The translations under genes and the position numbers were made by a program. Positions 45,240 to 56,033 of a DNA stretch of 64,000 nucleotides are shown in pieces. The stretch spans positions 229,312,023 to 229,376,022 of the forward strand of contig OY992536.1 in NCBI GenBank assembly GCA_963921195.1, written 5' to 3'. Origin of the DNA: Pegoplata infirma. Lineage: Eukaryota > Arthropoda > Insecta > Diptera > Anthomyiidae. How positions within the stretch are numbered: position 1 is the stretch's first letter; each line of letters opens with the position of its first letter. The notes under the pieces are model-generated. The model searched no databases, was not told the DNA's origin, and saw nothing but the letters and a program-made list of their open reading frames with translations.

Positions 45240-45860
45240 CTCTAGCACTTCTACTTGACTATTGAATTGCAATTAAAGTTTCCTTTTTTTTAATTTCTTG
45301 TAAAAATGTATTTTCGAACATTTTAAGCGATGATCGCCAATTTTAGCTATTTTTGCTTTAGCAGTTCTAGTTGACTTATAAATTTCAATTAACTTTTTTT
45401 TTTTAAATTCATGTAAAAAAGGATTTTTGGAAATTTTTAACGATGATCACCAATTTTCGCTATTTTTGCCGTTGCACCTCTTGTTAATTAATGAATTGCA
45501 ATTCATGATTTTTTTAGTAAAATTCGGGTTAAAATGGATTTTTGGAAATTTTTAGCGATGATCTACAATTTTTGCTATTTTTGCCGCAGCAACTCTAGTT
45601 AACTAATAAATTGCAAGTAATGGTATTTTTAAACAAAAATTATGTAAAAATTAATTTTTGGAAATTTTTAGCGATGATCTCCAATTTTTGGTATTTTTGC
45701 TTTAGCATTTATAGTTGACTAATAAATTGCAATTAAAATTTTTGATTTAGAAAAATTCATGTAAAAATATTTTTTTTTTTTTAATTTTTAGCGATGATCA
45801 CCAATTTTTGCTATTTTTGATATTTTTGTTCAAGCACCTCTAGTTAACTAAAAAATGGCA

Positions 45861-47028
45861 ATATAATTTTTTTAGGAATATTTACTTGAATTTGTGAATA
45901 AACCTAAATCCCCTTTAATTATTTAATACTAAAACTTCGTTATTCTACATAAACCCCCCCAACATGTGAATTCATTTAAAATTTGGCAAACAGTTACTTA
46001 CCCTTTGCTTATTATAAAAATTGTGACCCTAACAAGACAACAATAATAAATTTTAACCAGAATTTTGGCCAAAAACAAAATAACAACTTTTATTTATTAG
46101 ATATTTGCCAAATGTTTTGTTAACGTCCACCACAGCACGACTACATTATAAACGTTAGAGTTTCGAGAAAAAAAAAATGTAGAACTGTATAAAATCTAAA
46201 AGTCCAACATAATTTAAACAAAAAAGCAAATTATTGAGTGTTGTATTGTTTGTGGCTATAATGACAATGGCATTAACAAACAACTGCAGCAGCAGCAGCA
46301 TCAGCAACATAATCAACAACATCAACAGCAAATACAATAACAATTGTATATGCCACAAGATATATGGACAGATGCTGAATAAACAATTGGGATAAAATTA
46401 AATTTCAATTTGTGTTCAGTTTAAAATAACAACAGCAACAATGATATGGGGCAAATAAAACAAATCGTCTTTCATTCCAATACAACAATGGCCTATAAAA
46501 ATGGTCCAAAACAACTCCAAAAACCACAAAAAGTACGACATACTCTTATAAACATTTATTTTTTTTCTGTTGGCCAAACGAATACTCATAAAATTCCAAA
46601 AAACATTTCATTATCTTTGTTACTAACCATACGTATATATTAAAATGTGGTCAATGCATGGATCACAGTGGTTTTGAAATTATCGGTCAGTTATCCAAAG
46701 TTTAGATTTTCATCAAAATTGTTCATATCTTCAAGTGGAGTAAAAAGCAGAAAAAATTGTTATTTATCTGGGGGAAAAAAATAAATTTATTAAAATTTTT
46801 AAATTGGAAAAGTAAATCAGAATGTGAGAACTTTTAATCTTTTTTTTAATTTTTTTCTCTTAAACCAATTCTATTTAATGTTTAGAACAGGTTCCTTTTG
46901 AACTTTTCTTCCAAAAGCAATGGTTTCTTTATACCCTCCAATTCCAGTATGGGTCATAAGACTGGCATTTTTTTATATGACAAAAATCTTTTTCTTCCGA
47001 TTTTGAACGTCTTGGCAATTTTTTTTCC
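45861..47028. other. Unique-looking DNA with CAG/CAA simple repeats
   Basis: 46280-46345 has GCAGCAGCAGCAGCATCAGC followed by CAACA runs. No frame across it extends beyond 70 codons and none shows homology, so I do not call an exon. Confidence 0.4.
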
Positions 47029-47030
47029 TA

Positions 47031-47260
47031 CACCCAAAAAAAAAACGTGGGTATTCAATACTAAAAATTTTACTAATTTTAGTCCAAAAGGACCTAGTGC
47101 AGAAATTGGTAACCAATACTAAAATTTTTAACTAATATTAGTCAAAACCAGTAAAAATTACTATTTTTAGTACTTTGAAGATACTAAAATTAGTAACCAA
47201 TTAGTAGATTTGGGTACAATATCACTTACTAAACCTTTTACTGTAGAATTATTTTGAGTG
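47031..47260 (-). mobile_element. TIR-Z element, copy 1
   Basis: A 230-bp element with ends CACCCAAAAAAAAAACGTGG and TAGAATTATTTTGAGTG, flanked by TA on both sides. The interior consists of TAGTATTGGTTACC and TTAGTACT variants. The inverse copy is at 50580-50808. It has no ORF of its own. Confidence 0.9.
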
Positions 47261-47262
47261 TA

Positions 47263-47683
47263 GGCCTAAAATATCTGTGTGTTTTCTTTTCCTAGGCCTA
47301 AAACTTCTGTGTTACAAATTTTATCAAAAAAAAATCAAAATCTGTCGAACGTTTTTCGAGATATTGCTATTTGAAATTTGTGGCGGTTTTTTCCTACGTT
47401 TAAGAAATTAAAAAAAAAAAATAACTTTATTTTCCTCGATAGAGCTTCGGACAAGCGGGTTTCGAAATATCACCATTTGAAATTTGTTAAAATTTTTTTT
47501 TTTTAAAAAACATCTCAACATTTTTTTTACAGAATATTTCATAGAGCTTGAGGCAAACATCCATTTAAACTTAATATAAGCCAAATCAAAACATTTTGAC
47601 CCATGGAACCCTTCGATCAAAGTTTAGAGTTTTTGGTAAAAATTTTCTAAAATAACCAAAACTTTGATCGAAGGGTGCCAAGG
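47263..47683. repeat. Dispersed repeat K
   Basis: Shares ordered blocks (GGCCTAAAAC, TTTTCGAGATATTGCTATTTG, CATAGAGCTTGAGGCAAAC, CCCTTCGATCAAAGTTTAGA) with 62330-62700 and 63060-63235. Around 47610-47672 CCCTTCGATCAAAGTTT is followed by its complement, forming a short hairpin. Confidence 0.65.
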
Positions 47684-47691
47684 GTTAAAAT

Positions 47692-48244
47692 TAGAGATGG
47701 GCGCGTGAGTGATTTTTGACTCACACTCACTCACGCTCATGACAGGAATCTCACTCACGACCAAAATTTTTCTACTCACACTCACTCACAATCACGTGAA
47801 TAAATTTAATACAACTCACACTCACGTGCACTGACACAAGCTTCACTCCCACTCATGTTGACTCACACTCACGAAACTTTTATTTATACAAAAAAAAATT
47901 CAAAAACTAAAATTTCAAGCAAAATTTAAAGTTCCGCGAAATTTTAATTTTTTTTTTTGCTTTTTTTATTCGAAATCCTAAGTTTAGCAAAATTTTAACG
48001 TTATTTTGTTGATTTTTTTGGTACGAAAGGAAATATGAAGAGAAAATAAATCACGCAAACTCATGCAAAAAAATCGACTCACGCACACTCACTCACGCAA
48101 AAATCTTACTCACACACACTCACTCACGCAATTTTTCTCCGCACTCACACTCACTCACAATCACGTGAGTTAAATCGAATTCAGTCACACTCACGCGTGA
48201 TCATGCGTGAATCACGCTCTAATCTGCTCATGTGTCCATCTCTA
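47692..48244 (+). mobile_element. hAT MITE of the TAGAGATGGG group
   Basis: A 553-bp element with ends TAGAGATGGGCGCG and CCATCTCTA and an exact 8-bp duplication GTTAAAAT (47684-47691 and 48245-48252). The interior is rich in CACTCACTCACG and ATCACGTGAGT. Its ends match the transposase-remnant element at 38219, which is a plausible source of the mobilising enzyme. Confidence 0.9.
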
Positions 48245-48339
48245 GTTAAAATTATCGGATTAGGCAAAATCATAATTTTTTGCAAATTTCAAAAACCTTT
48301 CGACCGATTTTTTTTTTATATTCATGTTTAGCACATCAA

Positions 48340-48966
48340 AATTAAACGCTCACTCACGCTCACGACAGGAATTTTTGAATCACGCACACTCACTCACGAG
48401 CATAATTTTTCTACTCACACTCACTCACAATCAAGTGAGTAAATTTAATACAACTCACTCTCTCGTGCTCTGATACAAGCTTCACTCACACTCACGAAAC
48501 TTTTATTTATTCCAAAAAAAATTTAAAAACTAAAATTTCAAAAATTTTAAGCAAAATTTAAAGTTCCGCAAAATTTTATTTTTTTTTTGTTTTTTTTCGT
48601 TCGAAATCCTAAGTTTAGGCAAATTTTAACGTTATTTTGTTGATTTTTTTTGTACGAAAGGAAATATGAAGAGAAAATAAATCACGCAAACTGACGCAAA
48701 AAAAATCGACTCACGCACACTCACTCACGCAAAAATCTTACTCACGCAATTTTTCTTCGCACTCACACTCACTCACAATCACGTGAGTTAAATCGAATTC
48801 AGTCACACTCACGCGTGAATCACGCTCTAATCTGCTCATGTGCCCATCACTAGTTTAAATTATCGGATTTGGCAAAACCGTAATTTTTTGAAAATTTCAA
48901 AAATCGTTCGACCGATTTTATATTTTTTTATTATATATTCGTGTTCAGCACATCAAAATTAAAAAA
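48340..48966 (+). repeat. Tandem duplicate of the hAT MITE and its right flank
   Basis: 48347-48850 repeats the interior and right end of 47692-48244, and 48850-48966 repeats its right flank (TTATCGGATTTGGCAAAACC, GCACATCAAAATTAAA), at an offset of about 623 bp. The left terminus of the second copy is missing, so it arose by duplication and not by transposition. Confidence 0.8.
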
Positions 48967-48994
48967 AGAAAACTGTGTCGCAAGACATATATTA

Positions 48995-49458
48995 CACAAA
49001 AAAAATAACCTTGTCAAATTACTAGAAAAAGTCTCATAATCCCATTTTACCAATATTTTTTTTAACAAAAAATTTTCTATTAGAATTAAAATTTTTTTGT
49101 AATTTTACAATTTTTTTTGTAATTTTACAAATTTAAAAATTTTTTTTTACAAAAATAATCTAGTAAATTCACGAACTTTCCTTGTTACTTTTATTGCGCT
49201 AAAAAAGTTGTAAATTTACAATTTTATTGGTAAAAATCTTGTAAAATTACGTAAAAGCTCGTAATTTTTACTAGGAATTCTCGTAAAATAAGAGGTGCGT
49301 AAAAAAATTTGAAAATTTACAATTTTATTGGCAATAAGCTTGCAAAATTACAAAATTATTGGTAAAAAGCTTGTAAAATTACAAGGAATTGTTGTCAAAT
49401 AGGAGGTAGCAAAAAAGTTACAAACTCTTCTTGTTATTTTACATAGATTTTTTTAGTG
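48995..49458. mobile_element. P element, complete
   Basis: 464 bp, with ends CACAAAAAAAATAACCTTG and TTTTTTTAGTG and TA on both sides. The interior has TTGTAATTTTACAA, TTGGTAAAAAGC and GAATTCTCGTAAAATAAGAG modules. Confidence 0.75.
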
Positions 49459-49599
49459 TATTTTATACATTATTTACTAAAAATTTTCAAAAATCCAAAC
49501 TTTGATCACCCATGGGTTAATTTCATCCGATTGGCCAAAAATTTGTACCACATAACTTTTAGATCTAGATCTAGTGCCCGGACACTTGGGAAAATAAAA

Positions 49600-49870
49600 A
49601 GTCATTTTGTGTGTATTAAGGTTGGAATTTCCAAAGTTGGAATTTCCACTTCCAAGGACAATACCTACTAAACTTAATTATGTTCACATAAGAAATCCTG
49701 TTGCCAAAACCGAAAATATTCCAACCTCATTTTTGAGGTTGTCGTTACTAGTCATACGGTTGCCACAACTTCATCCCGGTTATGGAAACCTCAATACCGT
49801 TGTAACAACCGAAATGTAGTTTTAACATTCGAATGTCTGGTTGAAAGAACCTAAAAACGGTTTTTAGCTG
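49600..49870. repeat. Cluster of GGTTN(n)AACC motifs
   Basis: Contains AAGGTTGGAATTTCC, GAGGTTGTCG, ACGGTTGCCACAAC and CGTTGTAACAACCG in succession. It looks like the interior or end of a diverged element. No termini could be fixed. Confidence 0.4.
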
Positions 49871-49879
49871 TACGTGTGC

Positions 49880-50511
49880 CATAGATGGGACTAATTAATT
49901 AAAGGGACCATTTAATTGATGGTTTAATTACCATTTAATTGATGTCAATGGTAATTAAATTTTTTTCATTACCATTGGTTGTATCAATTGTACCAATTAA
50001 ATTACTTATCAATTTAATTACTAATGATAATTAAAAAAATAATAATTACCATTGGTATGGCATCACTTAAAAAAAATAATTACCATTAGTAAAAGTCGTC
50101 ACAATATTGTCAAAATCGTTTATATTTGAAAATATCTGTTGTTTTTTGTTATATGGTGTTTTAGTTTTTCACATTTTATAAACCAAACACACGTTGATTG
50201 CCTTTGTATAACACAATATTTGAAATTTTTATTTGCGTTTTGTTTTTTGTCATTAACATTTTCATATTTTTTTGTAAAAACATACATAAATTTTTAACTT
50301 TTCAAAAAAACAAAAATGTGCAAACCAATGGTTTTGAAACCAATTATAATTGGTGTTTTTCAACAATTGGTGCATTTCATTACCATTAGTAATTATTTTT
50401 TCAATTAAAAAAATTTAATTACCATTAAATGGTAATGAAAATTTTTGCATTACCATTGATATCAACCAATGGTAATTAAATTTCAATGGTAATGAAAAAT
50501 TCCCATCTATG
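49880..50511 (+). mobile_element. hAT MITE, CATAGATGGG ends, copy 1
   Basis: 632 bp, with ends CATAGATGGGAC and TTCCCATCTATG and an exact 8-bp duplication ACGTGTGC (49872-49879 and 50512-50519). The interior is rich in ATTACCATTGG and TTTAATTACCATT. The 63-codon frame inside is conserved with copy 2 only because the DNA is near-identical. Confidence 0.92.
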
Positions 50512-50579
50512 ACGTGTGCACACTACAATAACTTTCCATGGTAAATAAAGATGATTTGTGATTTTGCTTTATTCTAGTA

Positions 50580-50808
50580 CACTCAAAATAATTCTACAGT
50601 AAAAGGTTTAGTAAGTGATATTGTACCAAAATCTACTAATTAGATACTAATTTTAGTATCTTCAAAGTACTAACATTAGTAATTTTTACTGGTTTTGACT
50701 AATATTAGTTGAAAATTTTAGTATTGGTTACCAATTTCTGCACTAGGTCCTTTTGGACTAAAATTAGTTAAATTTTTAGTATTGAATACCCACGTTTTTT
50801 TTTGGGTG
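50580..50808 (+). mobile_element. TIR-Z element, copy 2 (inverse of copy 1)
   Basis: 229 bp, with ends CACTCAAAATAATTCTACAG and TTTTTTTTTGGGTG, flanked by TA on both sides. It is the reverse complement of 47031-47260 with a few differences. Confidence 0.9.
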
Positions 50809-51194
50809 TACAATTTGATTTGAGTTTGTTACGAAAATTACGCAGTTCCAAATACAGTATAAGCGGACTTATCATTGTACAACAAAAATTATTATTTCTT
50901 AAATATAATTAATATGGACTCAAAACCAACGAATATTTTTTTTTTACTTAAGCATAGTACTCTGTTCGATTTCACGAGAAAAAATCTGTCAAACTCCATA
51001 TAAAAAAAAAATAATTTTGACAACGCGAGGAATTATACACTCAAAATAAATTCTCTGTCCAATCAGCAGGAAAATCTGCTGAAAATACACCCATTTTGAG
51101 CCATATGAGAAATCTGCTGATTTTAGCAGACACGGTTTGCTAAATATCTGTCATAAGAGGTGAATAAATATAACAAGAAAAAAAAAAAAAACAT

Positions 51195-51268
51195 ACGCCG
51201 CCAGCCAGCATCGAACTCGCCACCATCCGATTTGAAAGTACACTTCTTAACCACTACGCTACGGAAGC
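51195..51268 (-). promoter_or_regulatory. tRNA-like Pol III promoter in TIR-W
   Basis: On the minus strand, box A GTAGCGTAGTGGTTAAGAAG (51243-51262) fits TRGCNNAGTGG exactly, and box B GAGTTCGATGC (51208-51218) fits the TTCGA core. The sequence differs from the tRNA-like block of TIR-A. No complete acceptor stem was found. Confidence 0.7.
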
Positions 51269-51532
51269 TTATGCTTTTATCTGGCGTTTTAGTTATTAAA
51301 CATGTGTGTTGTTCTACAGCAGAGAAATCTGATTTTAGCAGAAATATCTGCTGATTTTAGCAGAAAAATCTGCTGATTTTAGCAGAACAATCTGCTGATT
51401 TCAGCAGAATAATCTGCTGATTTCAGCAGAACAATCTGCTGATTTCAGCAGAGCAATCTGTTCTGCTTTTTTTTTATATAAAAAAATTTCTTGAAAAAAT
51501 AATGAAATTTAGCAAACAAAATCAGTATAAAC

Positions 51533-52164
51533 CATAGATGGGAATTTTTCATTACCATTGAAATTTAATTACCATTGGTTGATATCAATGGTAATGCAAA
51601 AATTTTCATTACCATTTAATGGTAATTAAATTTTTTTAATTGAAAAAATAATTACTAATGGTAATGAAATGAACCAATTGTTGAAAAACACCAATTATAA
51701 TTGGTTTCAAAACCATTGGTTTGCACATTTTTGTTTTTTTGAAAAGTTAAAAATTTATGTATGTTTTTACAAAAAAATATGAAAATGTTAATGACAAAAA
51801 ACAAAACGCAAATAAAAATTTCAAATATTGTGTTATACAAAGGCAATCAACGTGTGTTTGGTTTATAAAATGTGAAAAACTAAAACACCATATAACAAAA
51901 AACAACAGATGTTTTCAAATATAAACGATTTTGACAATATTGTGACGACTTTTACTAATGGTAATTATTTTTTTTAAGTGATGCCATACCAATGGTAATT
52001 ATTATTTTTTTAATTATCATTAGTAATTAAATTGATAAGTAATTTAATTGGTACAATTGATACAACCAATGGTAATGAAAAAAATTTAATTACCATTGAC
52101 ATCAATTAAATGGTAATTAAACCATCAATTAATTGGTCCCTTTAATTAATTAGTCCCATCTATG
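51533..52164 (-). mobile_element. hAT MITE, CATAGATGGG ends, copy 2 (inverted)
   Basis: 632 bp, the reverse complement of copy 1 with near identity, with its own 8-bp duplication GTATAAAC (51525-51532 and 52165-52172). It was inserted into TIR-W. Distinct duplications prove two independent insertions. Confidence 0.92.
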
Positions 52165-52540
52165 GTATAAACATATTAAAATGTCTGTTATTTTCTTAAA
52201 CTGAATGACAGAGATTTTAGTAAAAATATCCTTCTCAGCAGAACAATCTGCTAAAAGATTGCTAATTCAAATTGAAAGTCGTTTTACAGATTTTTTGACA
52301 GAGTTTTTCTTTTGAGTGTAGGAAATTTGTTAGAAAAGTTTTCACGCATTTTTATTATACAAGACAATTTAAATTGCCGTGAAAAAATTACATTTCAGTT
52401 TTGTTATGATTGTTTCTTTCTTATAATTGTCAAAAGTTGTTGATTTTAAAATGTTTTATTGCGATTTGAGGCGTTTAAAGTTTAAGTGAAATTTTCACCG
52501 TAAAAAACAGAGTACTTAGCTTACTTACTAAACCACTGTA

Positions 52541-52728
52541 AGGCGCCCCAGTAGGCTAGTTGGTAGCGTGCTAGCCTATGAGTCTGGGGGTCGGGGGTAG
52601 ATTCCCACCAGAGGCCTTGGTCTGATTCGCTACAACGAGACGAAGGTCATTGTTACCAGTTCTCGGTTAGGTAAAATTAATATATAATTTGTAATTATAT
52701 GGTAATTCTTAATAAAATAAAAAAAAAA
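52541..52728 (+). mobile_element. tRNA-derived SINE with 12-bp target duplication
   Basis: Starts AGGCGCCCCAGTAGGCTAG. Box A TAGGCTAGTTGGTAGCGTG is at 52552-52570, box B GGGGGTAGATTCCC at 52593-52606, and the body has GATTCGCTACAACGAGAC. The tail is AATAAAATAAAAAAAAAAT. The flanks TAAACCACTGTA at 52529-52540 and 52729-52740 are identical. This is LINE-dependent retroposition. The partner LINE is not identified. A second copy is at 23615-23745. Confidence 0.9.
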
Positions 52729-52740
52729 TAAACCACTGTA

Positions 52741-53349
52741 TTCAATATGCATTGAAAAAATTGTTTAAATTGAAGTTCATGGCAAAGAAAAAAATCTTGC
52801 CTAGAAACAAACTAATTTACACATATACATATCCTTTATAATAACATGCACATGTAAGTGTTAATATAAAACCAATTTGAAAATAATCGTACTGTAGTTT
52901 GTTAACTTGATATTCATCCCAACAACAGTTAGTTTTCCATTTATATATTTCCTATTTTTTTTCTATTGGAAATTGTTTTGTTTGGATTTGATGTAAATTC
53001 CCCTTAACAAATAAAACTCCTCATTTATATAACAACTAGTCATTCATTCACTCACTCACTAACTCACTTATCAGCCACTTACCGCCACTTGAACTTTACA
53101 AATGTATAACTGTCATTGCCATTGTTCGTATGGATTTGAGTACAATTCTTCTATTTTCTGTTTTTTTTTTGTTTTGTTGACCAAAGACTCATGTATAGAA
53201 AAAGTTTGGTTTGAATGGATTGGGATTGGAAAAAACACAGTTATTTTTCCCTCTAACTAGCATTTTAGCTGCATTTTGTTTGGAATTCAATTTTATTTGA
53301 TGGTTACTACTTCAAAAAAAAAAACTCTACACTTGTTATTTTAATATGT
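52741..53349. other. Unique-looking AT-rich DNA
   Basis: Contains a CATTCATTCACTCACTCAC simple run (about 53040). No gene or element termini recognised. Confidence 0.4.
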
Positions 53350-53587
53350 ATGCATAGCAGTGTTGCCATCGTAAATTACACATGGATCATGTTAAAATTA
53401 CACATAAAATCACGAATAACACATGCTTTTTTTTAATAAAGCTTTTTGTTAATTTTCAAAATATAAAAATTAAGTTTGTCGATTAAGAGCAGATTACTCA
53501 AGTTCCAGTTAGCTGCTAACTGTCGATTTAACGAAGCCTTATGTCAAAATTTGTATGAAAATGTAAAATATAACGTAGAGTTATTTT

Positions 53588-54087
53588 AGGTGTGTTCCAG
53601 AACTTTCCGGGTAAAGTTCGGTAAAATGAGAGAAAATCTTAAAAACTCTCACCATACCGCAAAAATTCACAAAAGTACGGGAACGCAAAAAACCACATTT
53701 CTAGCCCAAAAACTAAAAAATGTAAACAAATTGAAATGCTAACATATTTTAGTTAGAAAAAATACGTTCAACAATGCGAAACAAATTGTAAAAGTTGATT
53801 TTAATGACTAAATATATTATTTTGTTTAAAATTAAACATTACTTTTGTTTCCTTTTTTAATTTGATTAAAATTTTTAATTTATTTTCACAACAAAAATCA
53901 GCTGTTTTCTCAACATCTGATTGTTACCAATTTACACGAAAAAATATTACGGGTAAGTTCGGTAAAATGAGAAACAAATTTATTCTCTCAAAAACTCTCT
54001 CATTTACCAAATTTTTGCGTACGGGAACGCTTTTCGGGCTGGTTTGGGTACCCGCGGGCACCCGCGGTAACGTTCTGGGACACACCT
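53588..54087. mobile_element. AGGTGTG-ended element R inside T
   Basis: 500 bp, with ends AGGTGTGTTCCAGAAC and GTTCTGGGACACACCT. The surrounding T sequence (GAGTTATTTT / ATAACGGAGCATT) is continuous at 23290-23330 (complement GAGTTATTTTGTAGCGGAGC), giving the empty site. The duplication is TTT or TTTT and cannot be fixed. Confidence 0.7.
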
Positions 54088-54453
54088 TTTATAACGGAGC
54101 ATTCAATAATCCAGCTTAAGTCGATTTTGACATAAGACTCTGTTAAATCAACAGTTAGCAGTTATCTAAACATTGAGTAATCCGCCCCAAGTCTGGTTTT
54201 TACTGCTCAAAAAACGATTTATCTTATTTTGCGAAATTTCTGTCTGGATAATCTAAGTCAAATCAGAAGAAATTTGTAAGAACAGCAAAAAAAAAAATTG
54301 ATTTTAGCTGAAAAATCTGCTCATTTTAACAGGCTGATTTTAGCAGAAAAATCTGCGAACTTGATGAAAAATCTGAACATCTTAATTATATATTTTTTAA
54401 GTAAAAAAGACCTAAAAAAATTTGAGCATCAACTTTTTAAAACTGATATAAAT

Positions 54454-55829
54454 AAAACAAGTTGAAAAGTTAAATTGGACTTGGCCGAATCTATGAATAC
54501 CCTCCACAATGCCCTTTTTAGGTGATAATAAATTTTCTAACGTGAAAAAAATAACATTTTTAATTAGAAATATTTTATTTGTGTAAAAAAACTTCTTTTA
54601 AGAAATTTTTGAAAAAAAAAAAAAAAAATTTTGAGTGTAACATTTTTTTAATTTTTTTTTTTTAGTGTAAAAATATTTTTGAGAGACAAAAATCGGTTGT
54701 GAAATATTTTTGTGATTAACCAATGTTTTAAAAACATGTTTAAAGGGTTTTTAACACGTGAATTTAGTGAAACTAATCTTAAATTCACGGTTTGCTAATA
54801 ACTTTGAACCACTGGACTGACTTGGCTGAAATTCAATACAAACCAGGTCAGGGAAACGACAAATATATGTGCCAAGAAAGTAAGCGTGCTTTTTATCTCG
54901 TAAATTCAAGAAAACCCTTTGCCGAAATTCTGTCTTTTGCTCATAACTTTTGAACCACTGGACCCATTTCGCTGGATTGCAATACCAACCTGACCAGGTA
55001 AATGCTCAATATATATGTCAAACTTCAGGAGCCTCCGTAAAGTCTTTCAAAAGTTAGCGTATTTTCTACAGACGGACAGACAGACGGACGAAAGGACATC
55101 GTTAGATCGACTTGCAAGGGAAGTATCTCAACCCTTATGAACCGATTTGCCTGAAACTTAAAATATATATCAAAGAGACAATTCTAAGGTTGGGGTGTCT
55201 CGGCTTATCGGCCATATCGATGATTTAGGGGTTCAAAACATGGGCCAAAAAATGGCGAAAAAATTGTTTTTTGGATTTTTCAGCCATTTCTTTTTAAGAA
55301 ACTATATGATGTTTTCATATGAATAGAAAGGTTTTTTTAATGCCTATCCAATGGTGATATAATCTTGTAAAAATTCGGCTTCTTTAAATATTTTTTTAGG
55401 AAAATGTGTAAATTTTGGGGGGTATTTATGTGAAGACATAGACCTACGATATCCATATGGATAAGAAATAATCTTTATTAAATTTAAGTCGACCCGTATT
55501 TTTGCCCTAGAGGATATTCCTGTTAGTTTGGAAGTTATCAACATTTTCCCGAAGGTCCACATGGTTTCATAAGGGGACAACGACATTTTTAAACACCGAT
55601 ATAGCCGATAAGCCGAGACACCCCAACCTTAAAATCGTCTATTTAATATATATTTTAAGTTTCAGGCAAATCGGTTCATAAGGGTTGAGATACTTCCCTT
55701 GTTAGAATCGGTCGAGGATCATGAATATATATATACTTTAAGGGGTCCTAGACCAATATTTCAAGGTATTACACAAGGAATGACAAACTTATATATACCC
55801 TCTATCACTAGAGTGGAGGGTATAAAAAA
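54454..55829 (+). mobile_element. DINE-1-like element (subtype with CTTGGCCGAATC)
   Basis: Begins AACAAGTTGAAAAGTTAAAT, TTGGCCGAATCTATGAATAC and CCTCCAC. The body repeats TAACTTTTGAACCACTGGAC twice. It ends GACGGACG tract, ATATATACTTTAAGGGG, CTATCACTAGAGTGGAGGGT and ATAAAAA. It is interrupted by U copy 2. Confidence 0.8.
55115..55701. mobile_element. PIF/Harbinger-like MITE U, copy 2
   Basis: 587 bp with the same long inverted ends as copy 1. The flanks are TTG on the left and TTA on the right. The sister DINE at 60308-60325 has GATCGACTTAAAATCGATC at this point, so the target was TTA and the left copy has since mutated. The three-base TTA target supports PIF/Harbinger. Confidence 0.8.
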
Positions 55830-56033
55830 TGTTGTTAAATTTTAAGACAAAAAACGGTAAGTTTGCTTATTTCACAGAAACAGTTTGTTGTATTTTTTTT
55901 TTTTTAAATCGTCAATTTTTTTAGTTATAAAAAACAATTTCTGTAAAATTACAAAATAATCAGCTGAAATGTTCACAAAAATATTTTTGTAAACTCAGCA
56001 AACATAATCAGTAAAACAACTGAAAAATTTCTG

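Larger units (their letters stand above)
42985..45860 (+). repeat. Satellite array S2, related to S1
   Basis: Units resemble GATGATCTCCAATTTTTGCT, ATTTTTGCTCTAGCACCTCT, AGTTAACTAATAAATTGCAA, then TTAAAGTTTTTTTAGAAAA. This is the same framework as S1, but with AGTTAACTAATAAATTG in place of AGTTAAGCCACAAAATG. It contains a hAT insertion and a 0.7-kb tandem duplication. Confidence 0.85.
51038..52318 (+). mobile_element. TIR-W element, tRNA-promoter-bearing (split by hAT)
   Basis: Ends CACTCAAAATAAATTCTCTG and GAGTTTTTCTTTTGAGTG, with TA on both sides (51036-51037 and 52319-52320). Without the hAT insertion (51533-52164) it is about 640 bp. The interior alternates TCTGCTGATTTTAGCAGA palindromes (about 51340-51460). 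It has a tRNA-like block on the minus strand. Fragments lie at 7.4, 15.6 and 37.8 kb. Confidence 0.85.

Noticed and set aside
46280..46345. CAG/CAA tract as a polyglutamine exon
   Set aside because: Flanking frames close quickly, and no splice sites or homology support an exon.
50198..50389. 63-residue hydrophobic frame found in both 632-bp hAT MITEs
   Set aside because: Identity comes from transposition of the same DNA. No known transposase feature and low complexity.
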